Assembly: GCA_965657965.1 (NCBI GenBank)
Contig: CBFHQM010000017.1
Span: 1-53,587, forward strand
Length of the DNA: 53,587 nucleotides
Origin: UBA8752 sp965657965
GTDB lineage: Bacteria; Bacteroidota; Bacteroidia; Flavobacteriales_D; Sanyastnellaceae
Reading direction: 5' to 3'
Positions within the stretch are counted from its first letter, which is position 1. Each line of letters begins with the position of its first letter. This document shows, in pieces, positions 33,196-42,408 of this stretch. The notes beneath the pieces are model-generated. The model was not told where the DNA came from and searched no databases. It worked only from the letters and a program-made list of their open reading frames with translations. Made by a program: the position numbers and the translations under genes.

Positions 33196-34821
33196 ATGAA
33201 CAACCTCTTTCGCAACCTCACTGTCATCGCTGGCCTCGCGCTTCTGCTGGCCGCTTGCAGCAAAGACCGCTTGGTCGTAGACCCGGTCAACGAATTCCTT
33301 TCCAGCAATTACTATCAGACCGAAGACCAAGTGGCCTCGGCCTTGATTGGGGTCTATGACCCTATTGGCTGGTCGATGGCATACGGCCAATGGATCTCCC
33401 CCACCATGATGGGCGAAATCCGTTCGGACAACGCCAATGCGGGTGGAGACCCTTCCAACAACGACCAGCCTGGCTGGCAAGAGTTGGACGACTTCACCAA
33501 CACCAATTCCAATGTGGTGATCCACCCCATCTATCGCAAAAGCTACATCGGCATCAGCCGAGCCAATGCTCTGTTAGACTTGACCGAAATCGAATCCGAA
33601 GCCGTGACCGAATACAAGGCGCAAGCCCAGTGGTTGCGTGCGTATTACCACTTTGAACTCTTCCGTCACTTCGGCCCCATTCCCGTGGTGAACCAAAGCT
33701 TGACGCCAGATGACATGAACCTGGAGCGCAGCACCTTGTCGGAGGTCATGCAGCAAATCGTAACGGATTGCGAAGCGGCCCTTCCCCACTTGCCTTTGGT
33801 GGCCCCAAGTGGCCAAGAAGGACGCGTCACCCAAGGGGCCGCATACGCCCTCATGGGCAAGGCCTATTTGTATTGGGCAGACTTGAAAGGTGACGACCCC
33901 GTGCTGTTCCAATCTGCTGCGGACGCCTTCCAATCCGTCGTGAACTTGGGCGCGTACCAACTGCAAGACGACATGCAGTCGCTCTTTGTTTTTGACAACA
34001 GAAACACCACGGAATCGGTTTTCGAAATCCAACACAATCCACTCTGGTCCAGTGATTGGAGCTGGATGGAAGGTGTGGATGGCAATGGCATGATTCAGTT
34101 GTGCGGTGTGCGCGGATTGTGCGCTGACCACCCCGATTACGAGGCCGGCTGGGGATTCATGTCCGTTACAGAGGGCCTCTGGGATCACTTCCTCGAAGAC
34201 GACACCTACCGACGCGACGTGGCCATCTTGTCCGAAGCGGAACTTGCACAGGACTTGGCCGATGCCGGCGCCAGCTGCGACCCCATCATCGACATGACCC
34301 AAAACAACCCTGTGGACTACACCGGATACTGGCAGGAGAAATACCCCAATCTCAAGGCCTTCGCTGGCACCAATGTCAATGGTGGAAATGAGCACCTCAC
34401 GAAGGCACAGAACACCCACGTGTTCCGATACGCCGACGTGCTTTTGATGCTGGCCGAGGCCTTGCACCGCGGCTCTGGAGACGATGGTACTGCGCAGATG
34501 TACATCGACATCGTGCGGGAGCGCGCTGCCGGACCTGGCGACAACACCGGCAATTTCCGCACGGCAGCCACCGTCATGGCCGAAGAAGGCTGGAGCCTCC
34601 TCGACTTGATTTGGTATGAACGCCGCGCTGAATTGGCCTGCGAAGGAGACCGTTGGTTCGACCTGGTTCGCTCAGGACGTGCTCAAGGGAGCTTGTTTAC
34701 CGGCGACGGGGACAAAGAAGCCAACTTCAGCAACGAAGACCTCTGGTTGCCCATTGCCCTCGAAGAGACACAAGTTGCCACAGGGCTGACCACTTATCCC
34801 GACGACGCCCTCTTCAATTGA
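33196..34821 (+). CDS. susD: SusD/RagB-type surface glycan-binding lipoprotein
   Basis: The 541-residue protein is a lipoprotein (IAGLALLLAACSKDRLV, lipobox LLAAC). SusD features are an early LVVDPVNEFLSSNYYQTEDQ, the TPR-like helices with AQAQWLRAYYHFELFRHFGP, PVVNQSLTPDDMN, and a C-terminal IWYERRAELACEGDRWFDLV followed by LPIALEE. It forms the lid of the SusC transporter and helps capture sugars. It is 12 bases behind susC and 54 before the PKD lipoprotein gene. Confidence 0.95.
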   Translation: MNNLFRNLTVIAGLALLLAACSKDRLVVDPVNEFLSSNYYQTEDQVASALIGVYDPIGWSMAYGQWISPTMMGEIRSDNANAGGDPSNNDQPGWQELDDFTNTNSNVVIHPIYRKSYIGISRANALLDLTEIESEAVTEYKAQAQWLRAYYHFELFRHFGPIPVVNQSLTPDDMNLERSTLSEVMQQIVTDCEAALPHLPLVAPSGQEGRVTQGAAYALMGKAYLYWADLKGDDPVLFQSAADAFQSVVNLGAYQLQDDMQSLFVFDNRNTTESVFEIQHNPLWSSDWSWMEGVDGNGMIQLCGVRGLCADHPDYEAGWGFMSVTEGLWDHFLEDDTYRRDVAILSEAELAQDLADAGASCDPIIDMTQNNPVDYTGYWQEKYPNLKAFAGTNVNGGNEHLTKAQNTHVFRYADVLLMLAEALHRGSGDDGTAQMYIDIVRERAAGPGDNTGNFRTAATVMAEEGWSLLDLIWYERRAELACEGDRWFDLVRSGRAQGSLFTGDGDKEANFSNEDLWLPIALEETQVATGLTTYPDDALFN

Positions 34822-34875
34822 GCCCGGCGCGTTGACCCCATTCAAACAACACCATACCACACAAATCAAACGACC

Positions 34876-36570
34876 ATGAACAAAACGATTCAAGGACTCG
34901 GCCTCGTGATTTTTGCGAGCTTAGTTGTGTTCGGCTGCAGAAAGGACCCCTTACCGGAGCCTTCGGCCGTCATTGCCAGCTTCCAATACGAAGTCAGCGA
35001 AACCAATTGGAACGAAGTCACTTTCACCAATTATTCCGCCAATGCCACATCCCACGCATGGGACTTCGGCGACGGCAATACCAGTACGGAAACAAGCCCA
35101 GTTCACACGTTCGATGGAGGCGGCACATATGAAGTCACCTTGACTGCGACGGGCCTCGATGGTTCAGCATCCAAAACCGAATCCATCATCATCACAGACC
35201 CCAACACCGCCAGCCTGTTCCTTTCCGGAACAGACAGCAAGACCTGGTATTTGGACCGTGAAGAAGTGGCATTGGGCATCGGACCTGCAGCTGGCGACAA
35301 CAGCTGGTGGTCCTTCGGTGGGGTAACCCCTCTCGGAGATCGCCCTTGCATCCTCGACGACAGCTACACGTTTAACGCCGACGGAACATGGGAAAAAAGC
35401 ACGAACGGCACTCTGTTTGTGGACTCCGACGCCAACGGCGGATGGTTGGGCATCGACGAGAACTGCATGGACGAGAGCGCCCCAGGCGTGTTCACTGGAC
35501 CCAACGGTGAAGACCTGAGTGCTTTTGCCGATGGAGGCAATTACACCTTCGACTACAACACCAACACCAACACCATTTCCATCGATGGCTTTGGCGCCTA
35601 CATCGGACTCTGCAACAAGACGGAGAACGGAGACAGCTATGTCCCCGCTTCCACCAAGTTGTTCACCATCATCAGCACCGAAGAAGGAGACATCGCTGAC
35701 CGCATGGGCCTCGCCCTTGTGCGTGCCGATGGCAGCGCTTGGAACTTCTACCTCGTGCACTACCACGATGAGGCCAACTTGCCGCCCATCCCTTCTTCTG
35801 CGCCAACAGCCAACTTCTCCTACGTGAAAGATGGAATGAACGTGACGTTCACCAACTCTTCGTCCAACGCCACTTCCTACAGCTGGGACTTCGGCGATGG
35901 CGCCACAAGTGTGGAGACCAACCCTGTACACGCTTATGCCATGGACGGTGATTACACGGTAACACTGACTGCCAGCGATGATGCAGGCCAGATCAACGAC
36001 AACAGTCAAGTCATCTCCATTAGCTCTGCCGTCTTCACCATGGATATGATTTCAAGCGAAGAAGGCAAAACTTGGCGTTTGGATGGCGAAGCCAGCTATT
36101 ACGTTGGACCGTGCCAAGGCTGCGGCGACTGGTGGGGAGGAATCGACGCCAACGGCGTTGTCGAACGTTCCTGCCAAATGGACGACGAGTGGATCTTCTA
36201 CAACGATGGAACACTGGACTACGTCACAGATGGTGTGATTTGGGCAGAGGGCTATCTCGGTGGTGGCAACGAGTGCCTCGATGAGACTCTGCTTGCCGCG
36301 CCACTCGATGCGTTTGCCGCAGGGACCCACGCCTTTACCGCATCCGACACCGAAATCACGGTGAATGGCGTTGGTGCCTTCCTTGGATTCAACAAGGCCT
36401 TCAATGGCGGTGAGCTTCCCGATGACGGCACAGGCACCCCCGCAAGCAGCATCACTTACGAGGTCTATGAGTACAGCAACAACAATGGAGTCGAGCGCCT
36501 CACCATCACGGTGGACTACGGCGAAGTACCCGAAGAGTCATACTGGACCATGCGTTTGATCGCACAGTAA
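34876..36570 (+). CDS. PKD-domain surface lipoprotein of the glycan locus
   Basis: The 564-residue lipoprotein (LVIFASLVVFGCRKD) has two PKD domains, each with the WDFGDG core: ATSHAWDFGDGNTSTETSPV at about 53-72 and ATSYSWDFGDGATSVETNPV further on. Each is followed by a beta-rich unit that starts SKTWYLDREE or GKTWRLDGEA and has Cys pairs, Gly-Trp stretches and SYTFNADGTWEKS-like strands; the two units look like internal duplicates. Position after susD fits a SusE-like surface glycan-binding protein, and PKD proteins are common in laminarin loci. Binding of sugar is inferred. A strong terminator follows. Confidence 0.85.
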   Translation: MNKTIQGLGLVIFASLVVFGCRKDPLPEPSAVIASFQYEVSETNWNEVTFTNYSANATSHAWDFGDGNTSTETSPVHTFDGGGTYEVTLTATGLDGSASKTESIIITDPNTASLFLSGTDSKTWYLDREEVALGIGPAAGDNSWWSFGGVTPLGDRPCILDDSYTFNADGTWEKSTNGTLFVDSDANGGWLGIDENCMDESAPGVFTGPNGEDLSAFADGGNYTFDYNTNTNTISIDGFGAYIGLCNKTENGDSYVPASTKLFTIISTEEGDIADRMGLALVRADGSAWNFYLVHYHDEANLPPIPSSAPTANFSYVKDGMNVTFTNSSSNATSYSWDFGDGATSVETNPVHAYAMDGDYTVTLTASDDAGQINDNSQVISISSAVFTMDMISSEEGKTWRLDGEASYYVGPCQGCGDWWGGIDANGVVERSCQMDDEWIFYNDGTLDYVTDGVIWAEGYLGGGNECLDETLLAAPLDAFAAGTHAFTASDTEITVNGVGAFLGFNKAFNGGELPDDGTGTPASSITYEVYEYSNNNGVERLTITVDYGEVPEESYWTMRLIAQ

Positions 36571-36588
36571 TTCTCGCATCTATTGAGG

Positions 36589-36626
36589 AAAGGGAATCGG
36601 TCAAAAGACCGGTTCCCTTTTTTTTT
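36589..36626 (+). terminator. Strong rho-independent terminator after the susCD-PKD unit
   Basis: A 14-pair stem (AAAGGGAATCGGTC with GACCGGTTCCCTTT, one G-T pair) closes an AAAA loop and is followed by a run of nine T on the plus strand. It lies 19 bases past the PKD lipoprotein stop. The A-run at the left makes it partly bidirectional, so it may also end transcripts of the convergent GH5 gene. The remaining gap to 36821 shows no gene. Confidence 0.9.
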
Positions 36627-36821
36627 CACCCTCGTTAAAACCGAAAATGGGCGTTGTGCTCGGAAAGTACTCGGATCCACGGGGCGGATTGACCAACCGC
36701 AACAAAGGCATCCCGAGCGAACAGCCCCGACGATGCTGTCGCCAATCTTGAGCAAGTAAAGGAGGCACAATGCGCCTTTCTGGCCCAATGCCATCGAGCC
36801 AAATGACGCGTCAGACGAGAA

Positions 36822-39578
36822 TCAGCGGAGCGACTTCAGGAATCGTCCCGCATTCACCGTCCCGTCTTCCTCATGAATAAACACCTCGTAAACACCAGCC
36901 GCTAGTCCGTTCAAGGTCAACGTCTCTTGGATGGTCGTGACGTCTTCGAAGGTCTGACCATAGACCGGACGCCCACTGGCATCGTACACAGACAAGGTCA
37001 AATCCTGTGGAAAGAAAACCGAGAAGCCCACCGTCACCTCACCCGTTTGAACGGGATTGGGATACACCAACACGGACTGATAAGAGGTAATGCCTCCCTC
37101 TTCGATTTCATCCTCGTATTCGAATTCAAGCCAATTGAAGTTGAACGGTGATTCTGTGATTTGAATGCGCAACAAGTAAATCCCGGCATCTAAGAAGACT
37201 TCTTTGCTGGACGTGGCCCACGTCTGCCATCCGCCAGAGGCTGGAAATTGAGCTTCACCTAAGCCCGTGCTCTGTCCTTGGGCGTCAATCAGCTCCAAGG
37301 AAGCTGCGCCATCCTGCTCCGATGCCGTCCTAAAATTCAAGGTATAGTCCCCTGTATACCGCACGTTAACAGGGTATTCCATAAAGTCGCCGACATCGAG
37401 AAAGCCCACATTCTGCCCCCCGCCGTTGTCATTTGTGGCCTCTACCTCTACCCCCATTTGGGTACTGAAGCCTTCGGCCTCAATCCATCCTGGAATGGCA
37501 TAGCGGAAATCAAGGTCGTTGAAGACCTCTTCTTCGGTAAACGCAACCAAAGCACTACCATCGGGCCCCATGACTGAATTTCCAGCGTAAGTCAGGGTCA
37601 GGTCCATGGTGGCGTCCATGGCTTCCTCTACTTCAAATTGAACCACCCTGTTGCTTTCCGAAACCGCTTCCATGGAGAGCAGAGTCAATGGACTTCCATC
37701 GGCGTAGAGTGTGAAGGCTCCCAGGTCGGGCATCAATGGCAATTGAAGCGTTTTGTTCAAGGTCAATGCCACATGCTGTGCATCTTCGGTTTTGGCATTG
37801 ACCACATCCATCGCGACTTGAGATGCCGGCGTTCCAGTAAAGGAGAAGTCGAGGTAGGACATCTCAAACCCGCCTTGGTCTGCCCAAAAGCTCAATCCCA
37901 CAGGACCTTCTTCGAGGTAGACATCCTCGATGGTCACCGTTTGCCATCCCCCCGGAATGCCCGTCAGCGGCAATTCCACATAGGATGTGACATCCGTCCC
38001 TTCCGTCTCAAGGTGGACCAACCCTGCTGTTTCTGAGACCGACACGCGAAGGTCAATGTCGTAAAGGCCACCTGTGGTCACCTCCACGGTGTATTTCATC
38101 CACTCGTCTGTAGCAATCCATCCCACCTTGTATCCATTGCTGTGAACCGGGTCCGTCGCAAATGTGATGTCCACACCGTCGTTCCGGTATTGCCAGCCGG
38201 TGTTCCATTCTGTGTAATTGCCAGAGCTCACATGATAGTTGGCCACTTGAATGTCTCCGTAGGCAGCGCCCACTGCGCCCATGTCAAAATCCGTGGCGTG
38301 AATCAAGCCCGGCACCTCTTGATCGGCGTTAAAAGGCACGGAGGCATCGGACTGGACTTGGCGGAACATGGCGTCCACCACATTTTGCTGCTGGACACAG
38401 TTCCCAAATTTTAGTTTTTCTGCCAAGTCCATGAGGGCCGCCGTGGCGAATTCCGCACTCGGTTGAGCCGCATCTCCGCTCCAATAGTCCAACAAGGTTT
38501 GATACTCTGCACTTTTCTCGATGGACAATGGTGCCGAAATGCTCGCCACTTTCTTCAAAGGCCACCACGCCCATCCGATGCCCAGGTCCTCGAGAAGGTG
38601 AATCGCGTCCCGAAACCAAACATTGGAATTCTCCCCACTCTCGCCGAGGTACAGAGGGACATTGAATTCATCGCGAATGCCTGTGGCAAAATTCATAGAC
38701 TCCACATCGTTGTGGCTCCAGTACTTGTGTGGAGAGTAGACCAATTGGTCATCCCAAGGAGGAGTCAGGCCAGAGAAATCGTTGGCCCACCAATTGCCTT
38801 CAATGAAAATGATGTGGTCGGCATCTACGGAGCGAATGCTGTCTGTGCACTGCACATAAAGGTTGCGCAACGCCGTGCCTCCGGGCAAATCCCAGTTTGG
38901 CTCATTCAAAAGATCGTAGCCCGCCACCCAATCTTCGTCTGCATAATGTGCCGCCAAACGCTTCCATAGCGCAGCCATTTTATTTCGGTTGTCTGGGCTT
39001 TCCCACAGGGAAGGCTTGGTGGGGTCATAATCAGAAATGGCGGCATCGTAGCCTTGGCCTCCAGGCGCGCCATGCAGGTCCAAAATCACGTACATCTCGT
39101 TTTGCTTGCACCAAGAAACCAAGCTGTCACTCAAGTCAAAACCCAAATCAAGCCACGTGTTTTCGCCGGCGACCGGCTCCTGTTCGATGGGCAAGGTGAA
39201 GAGGTTGTAGTGCATGGGCAGGCGCACTGAATTGAACCCCCATGCCTTCATGGCGTCGATGTCGGCTCGGGTCACATGATTCTGCAACCAAGCTGCGTAG
39301 AATTCATTCGTGGCTTCTTCTCCAATCAACAATTCAATCTTGTTGCGGATTTCAAACTGCGCATTGGCAAACCCTGCCGTTTGGAGCATGTACCCCTCCT
39401 GAAGCATCCATCCACCGAGCCCCATCCCCCTGAGCAAGACGGTTTCTCCGGACTCGTTCACAATGGCAGGACCCTCGGTAGACAGTCGATGCTGAGCCCA
39501 AGACGATCTCGGGAGAAGCATGGAGCAAATCATACATGTAGCCGCAACAAAACGAAAGAAAGGGAGTCGAGAAAACAT
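36822..39578 (-). CDS. Secreted GH5-type glycoside hydrolase with two CBM6-like modules and type IX sorting domain
   Basis: The 918-residue protein has a signal peptide (AATCMICSMLLPRSSWAQ). The GH5 domain spans about 30-395: GMGLGGWMLQEGYM, MKAWGFNSVRLPMHYNLF, MYVILDLHGAPGGQG, the acid/base Glu226 in YDLLNEPNWD and the nucleophile Glu313 in PLYLGESGENSNVW. CBM6-like modules lie at about 422-582 (GLIHATDFDMGAVGAAYGDI; DEWMKYTVEVTTGGLYDIDL) and 694-822 (GWIEAEGFSTQMGVEVEATN; GDFMEYPVNVRYTGDYTL), separated by a beta-sandwich linker. A Por sorting domain ends it (VLVYPNPVQTGEVTVGFS). Beside GH16 and SusCD, an endo-beta-glucanase on laminarin-like glucan is likely; the exact GH5 subfamily is not certain. 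ATG 39578 starts the signal peptide. Confidence 0.92.
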   Translation of the reverse strand: MFSRLPFFRFVAATCMICSMLLPRSSWAQHRLSTEGPAIVNESGETVLLRGMGLGGWMLQEGYMLQTAGFANAQFEIRNKIELLIGEEATNEFYAAWLQNHVTRADIDAMKAWGFNSVRLPMHYNLFTLPIEQEPVAGENTWLDLGFDLSDSLVSWCKQNEMYVILDLHGAPGGQGYDAAISDYDPTKPSLWESPDNRNKMAALWKRLAAHYADEDWVAGYDLLNEPNWDLPGGTALRNLYVQCTDSIRSVDADHIIFIEGNWWANDFSGLTPPWDDQLVYSPHKYWSHNDVESMNFATGIRDEFNVPLYLGESGENSNVWFRDAIHLLEDLGIGWAWWPLKKVASISAPLSIEKSAEYQTLLDYWSGDAAQPSAEFATAALMDLAEKLKFGNCVQQQNVVDAMFRQVQSDASVPFNADQEVPGLIHATDFDMGAVGAAYGDIQVANYHVSSGNYTEWNTGWQYRNDGVDITFATDPVHSNGYKVGWIATDEWMKYTVEVTTGGLYDIDLRVSVSETAGLVHLETEGTDVTSYVELPLTGIPGGWQTVTIEDVYLEEGPVGLSFWADQGGFEMSYLDFSFTGTPASQVAMDVVNAKTEDAQHVALTLNKTLQLPLMPDLGAFTLYADGSPLTLLSMEAVSESNRVVQFEVEEAMDATMDLTLTYAGNSVMGPDGSALVAFTEEEVFNDLDFRYAIPGWIEAEGFSTQMGVEVEATNDNGGGQNVGFLDVGDFMEYPVNVRYTGDYTLNFRTASEQDGAASLELIDAQGQSTGLGEAQFPASGGWQTWATSSKEVFLDAGIYLLRIQITESPFNFNWLEFEYEDEIEEGGITSYQSVLVYPNPVQTGEVTVGFSVFFPQDLTLSVYDASGRPVYGQTFEDVTTIQETLTLNGLAAGVYEVFIHEEDGTVNAGRFLKSLR

Positions 39579-39609
39579 GCGTTGAAAATAGCACAGGACA
39601 CGCCCACTG

Positions 39610-39624
39610 GTGTGTTTTGTACAC
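39610..39624. promoter_or_regulatory. Operator-like site between the divergent GH5 and GH16 genes
   Basis: GTGTGTTTTGTACAC lies 31 bases upstream of the GH5 ATG and 96 bases upstream of the GH16 ATG. It shares GTGT and TTGTACAC with the copies at 12511 and 30004, although only four of seven arm pairs match. Placed between divergent genes, one site could control both. Confidence 0.5.
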
Positions 39625-39720
39625 TTTAGCTGCAACTCCCAAGCCCGAAGCGGTCATTCGCGGGAACAAAGCCCACTAAATCAGCCTGTGAAACGCCTTT
39701 CCCATTTTATCTTCACGACC

Positions 39721-40911
39721 ATGAGTGACAGCATCCTGCGAAATCTTGCGCTTTTCCTGACTTTACCCCTCCTCCTTTTGTGGGCAGGTTGCCAGCCGGA
39801 AGAGGGACCTGTTGTGGTGCCTGAAATTCAATTCCCAATCGACATCAACGGGCTTGAAAACGAAGAGAATCGGTTCTTCGAATTCCCACTGGTTCTGAAT
39901 CAAGCCACCACACGAGACATTAAAGTCCACTTCGAAACCCGGTCACTCACAGCCGAGGAGGGGCTGGACTTTGTTGCCGTTCAAGATTCTTTGATCGTTC
40001 CCTGCGGGACAGCGTCGGCCACCATTACCGTTGAAATTGTAATCGACGAGATTGCCGAAGATGACGAGACATTTCGGGTGGTCATTACCGGAACCAGCGG
40101 AGCCCTTTTGGCCGGCGGTGTCCAAGAAGCCATTGGCACCATCAAAAACGACGACACCCTGATTGGCGTGAACAATGAAGGCCATGTCTCGTCCGACAAC
40201 TATCCCGGCAAAACCTTGGTGTGGTCTGATGAATTTGATGGTGAAGCCATTGACTTGCAAAACTGGACTTACGACCTCGGAGCGAGCGGCTGGGGCAATG
40301 CCGAACTGCAGAACTACACCTCCAACAGTGAGAACGCCTATGTATCCGATGGCCACTTGCTGATTGTCGCCAAGCAAGAAGGCGTTCATTATTCCTCCGC
40401 CCGCCTCAAAAGCATTGGGCTGCAGGAGTTCGAACATGGGCGCATCGACGTTCGGGCCATTCTCCCCTATGGCCAAGGCATTTGGCCCGCCATCTGGATG
40501 TTGGGAGCAAACTTCCCCACTTCGGGCTGGCCCGCTTGTGGCGAGATTGACATCATGGAGCTCATTGGCTCGTCGCCCAGTACGGTTCACGGCACGCTTC
40601 ACTTCGGAGCGGACTGGACACAGCACAACTACATCGGACAAGGCACCAGCCTTCCCTTGGGCCAAACCTTTGCCGACGAGTTCCACGTTTTTTCCATCGA
40701 CTGGAGCGAAGAGGGCATCACTTGGCTCATCGATGATCAGCCCTTTTATTCGGTGACCTCAGGGGTCACGGGCAGCCAACCTTACCCTTTCGACAACCCC
40801 TTCTTTTTCATCCTGAATGTGGCCGTCGGTGGTGAATGGCCGGGCTACCCCGATGCCACCACCACCTTTCCCCAGTTCATGGCGGTGGACTACGTGCGGG
40901 TCTTTCAATAA
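39721..40911 (+). CDS. GH16 family (laminarinase-like) lipoprotein with Calx-beta-like N-terminal domain
   Basis: The 396-residue lipoprotein (LALFLTLPLLLLWAGC, lipid Cys24) has a Calx-beta-like domain at about 35-145 (RDIKVHFETRSLTAEEGLDF, ITVEIVIDEIAEDDETFRV). The GH16 domain follows: LVWSDEFDGEAIDLQNWTYD, WGNAELQNYTSNSENAYV, GQGIWPAIWMLGANFP and the catalytic motif GEIDIMELIG with Glu275, Asp277 and Glu280. The last strand is AVDYVRVFQ. The WPAIWML and EIDIME pattern matches GH16 endo-beta-1,3-glucanases (laminarinases). It would act at the cell surface and feed SusCD. ATG 39721 is used; upstream codons overlap the operator-like site. Confidence 0.94.
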   Translation: MSDSILRNLALFLTLPLLLLWAGCQPEEGPVVVPEIQFPIDINGLENEENRFFEFPLVLNQATTRDIKVHFETRSLTAEEGLDFVAVQDSLIVPCGTASATITVEIVIDEIAEDDETFRVVITGTSGALLAGGVQEAIGTIKNDDTLIGVNNEGHVSSDNYPGKTLVWSDEFDGEAIDLQNWTYDLGASGWGNAELQNYTSNSENAYVSDGHLLIVAKQEGVHYSSARLKSIGLQEFEHGRIDVRAILPYGQGIWPAIWMLGANFPTSGWPACGEIDIMELIGSSPSTVHGTLHFGADWTQHNYIGQGTSLPLGQTFADEFHVFSIDWSEEGITWLIDDQPFYSVTSGVTGSQPYPFDNPFFFILNVAVGGEWPGYPDATTTFPQFMAVDYVRVFQ

Positions 40912-40974
40912 GCAAGGACCACCTTCGAAAACAGCGGCTCTGGGTCACAAGAAGCCGCACGCATGTGGTCCTGC
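40912..40974 (+). other. Nested inverted repeats past the GH16 stop
   Basis: An outer stem (AGGACCAC with GTGGTCCT, extended by a GC pair past a bulge) encloses an inner stem (GCGGCT with AGCCGC). It begins at the GH16 stop. There is no T-run, so a classical terminator is doubtful; an RNA end structure or chance is possible. The rest of the 270-base gap to 41181 shows no gene. Confidence 0.3.
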
Positions 40975-41181
40975 AAATGCCCGATCGAGCAAATGGGAAA
41001 CCGCAACCTTCCTCAATCGTCGCGCAAACAGCGCACCGACATTCCGAAATTGAACAGGTGACTCTGCCGAACCACCACCGAGTCTAGGTGGAGCAATCGG
41101 CGCACCATGGGTCGTCTCCGCCCAATCCCCATAGGCCTGTCCTGGCGAAAAAACCACGGGGGTTCGAGGTACATTCGCCGC

Positions 41182-42402
41182 ATGGTAGGCACCGCAGGAA
41201 GGAGAACAGCCGTGATCGGCGGCGGCGCTGCTGGCTTTTTTGCAGCATTGTCTGTTTCCACCCACCATCCTGATCACACCGTTGTCCTTTTCGAGAAATC
41301 CAATAAACTCCTGTCTAAGGTCAAGGTTTCGGGTGGTGGCCGCTGCAACGTGACGCACGCCTGTTTTTCCCCGGCCCTGCTCGCCAAGCACTACCCGCGG
41401 GGTGGCAAGCCACTCAAGAAAGCCTTTTCCACCTTTCATGCCACACATACTGTGGATTGGTTCACAAGCCGTGGTGTCCCCCTCAAAACCGAAGAAGACG
41501 GCCGCATGTTTCCCGAAGCCAACACCTCCCAAGCCATCATCGATTGCTTGATGCAGGAGGCCAAAAGCGAAGGCATTGACATCCGACTTCAATCGCCGGT
41601 ATCGGACATCCTACCCCAGTCAGAAAATGGCGGTTTTGACCTGCACGGCGAACATTTTGACCATGTGGTCGTGGCCACAGGAGGCAGTCCAAAGGCGAGT
41701 GGATTCGATTGGCTCAGAAAGCTGGGGCACAACATTAGCGAACCTGTCCCCTCTTTGTTCACCTTCAACATGCCCGGGGAATCTGTGACCGCAAGAATGG
41801 GCTTGGTGGTTCAAAACGCCATTGTCCGAATCCAAGGAACCAAGTTGACCCATCAAGGGCCCGTTCTCATTACCCATTGGGGCATGAGCGGTCCAGCCGT
41901 TTTGAAACTCTCGGCTTGGGGAGCACGTGAATTGGAACAACGCGGCTACAGCTTCTCCATTCAAGTGAACTGGGTCGGCAACGCCAATGCGGACGACGTG
42001 GTGGCCGAAATGGACCGCACCATGGCGACCTCGAGAAAGAAAAAAATGGCCAACGCCTGCCCCTTTGATTTGCCCAAGAACTTCTGGATCTACCTCTTGG
42101 AGAAATCAGGACTGAATCCAGAATCTGCCTGGCTCGAACTGGGTAAAAAAGGGCGCAACAAACTGGTCAACACCCTGCTCAACGACACCTATCCCGTTCG
42201 GGGTAAAACGACCTTCAAGGAGGAATTTGTGACCTGCGGTGGCGTGGACACATCCGAAGTTGATTTTAAGACCATGCAAAGCCGAGTCGTTCCCAACCTC
42301 TACTTCGCCGGTGAAGTGTTGGATGTAGACGGCATTACTGGAGGGTTCAACTTTCAAGCCGCATGGACCACTGGCTTCGTCGCTGGAAAACTGAATTCCT
42401 AA
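41182..42402 (+). CDS. HI0933/YhiN-family FAD-dependent oxidoreductase
   Basis: The 406-residue flavoprotein has the dinucleotide-binding start TAVIGGGAAGFFAALSVS, the family block KSNKLLSKVKVSGGGRCNVT, HFDHVVVATGGSPKAS, a middle LITHWGMSGPAVLKLSAWGA and the C-terminal FKEEFVTCGGVDTSEVDFKT with LYFAGEVLDVDGITGGFNFQ. This is the HI0933-like family (often named aminoacetone oxidase); its substrate is not settled. ATG 41182 precedes the nucleotide-binding motif directly. It converges with the cysteine peptidase gene, only six bases away. Confidence 0.95.
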   Translation: MVGTAGRRTAVIGGGAAGFFAALSVSTHHPDHTVVLFEKSNKLLSKVKVSGGGRCNVTHACFSPALLAKHYPRGGKPLKKAFSTFHATHTVDWFTSRGVPLKTEEDGRMFPEANTSQAIIDCLMQEAKSEGIDIRLQSPVSDILPQSENGGFDLHGEHFDHVVVATGGSPKASGFDWLRKLGHNISEPVPSLFTFNMPGESVTARMGLVVQNAIVRIQGTKLTHQGPVLITHWGMSGPAVLKLSAWGARELEQRGYSFSIQVNWVGNANADDVVAEMDRTMATSRKKKMANACPFDLPKNFWIYLLEKSGLNPESAWLELGKKGRNKLVNTLLNDTYPVRGKTTFKEEFVTCGGVDTSEVDFKTMQSRVVPNLYFAGEVLDVDGITGGFNFQAAWTTGFVAGKLNS

Positions 42403-42408
42403 GCTCGC

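Noticed and set aside
35924..35930. TGTACAC inside the PKD lipoprotein gene
   Set aside because: It is a half-site within coding sequence, lacks the left GTGT arm and is explained by codons.
36516..36794. A 92-codon leftward frame in the gap after the PKD gene
   Set aside because: It overlaps the end of the PKD gene and the terminator hairpin and has no recognisable features.
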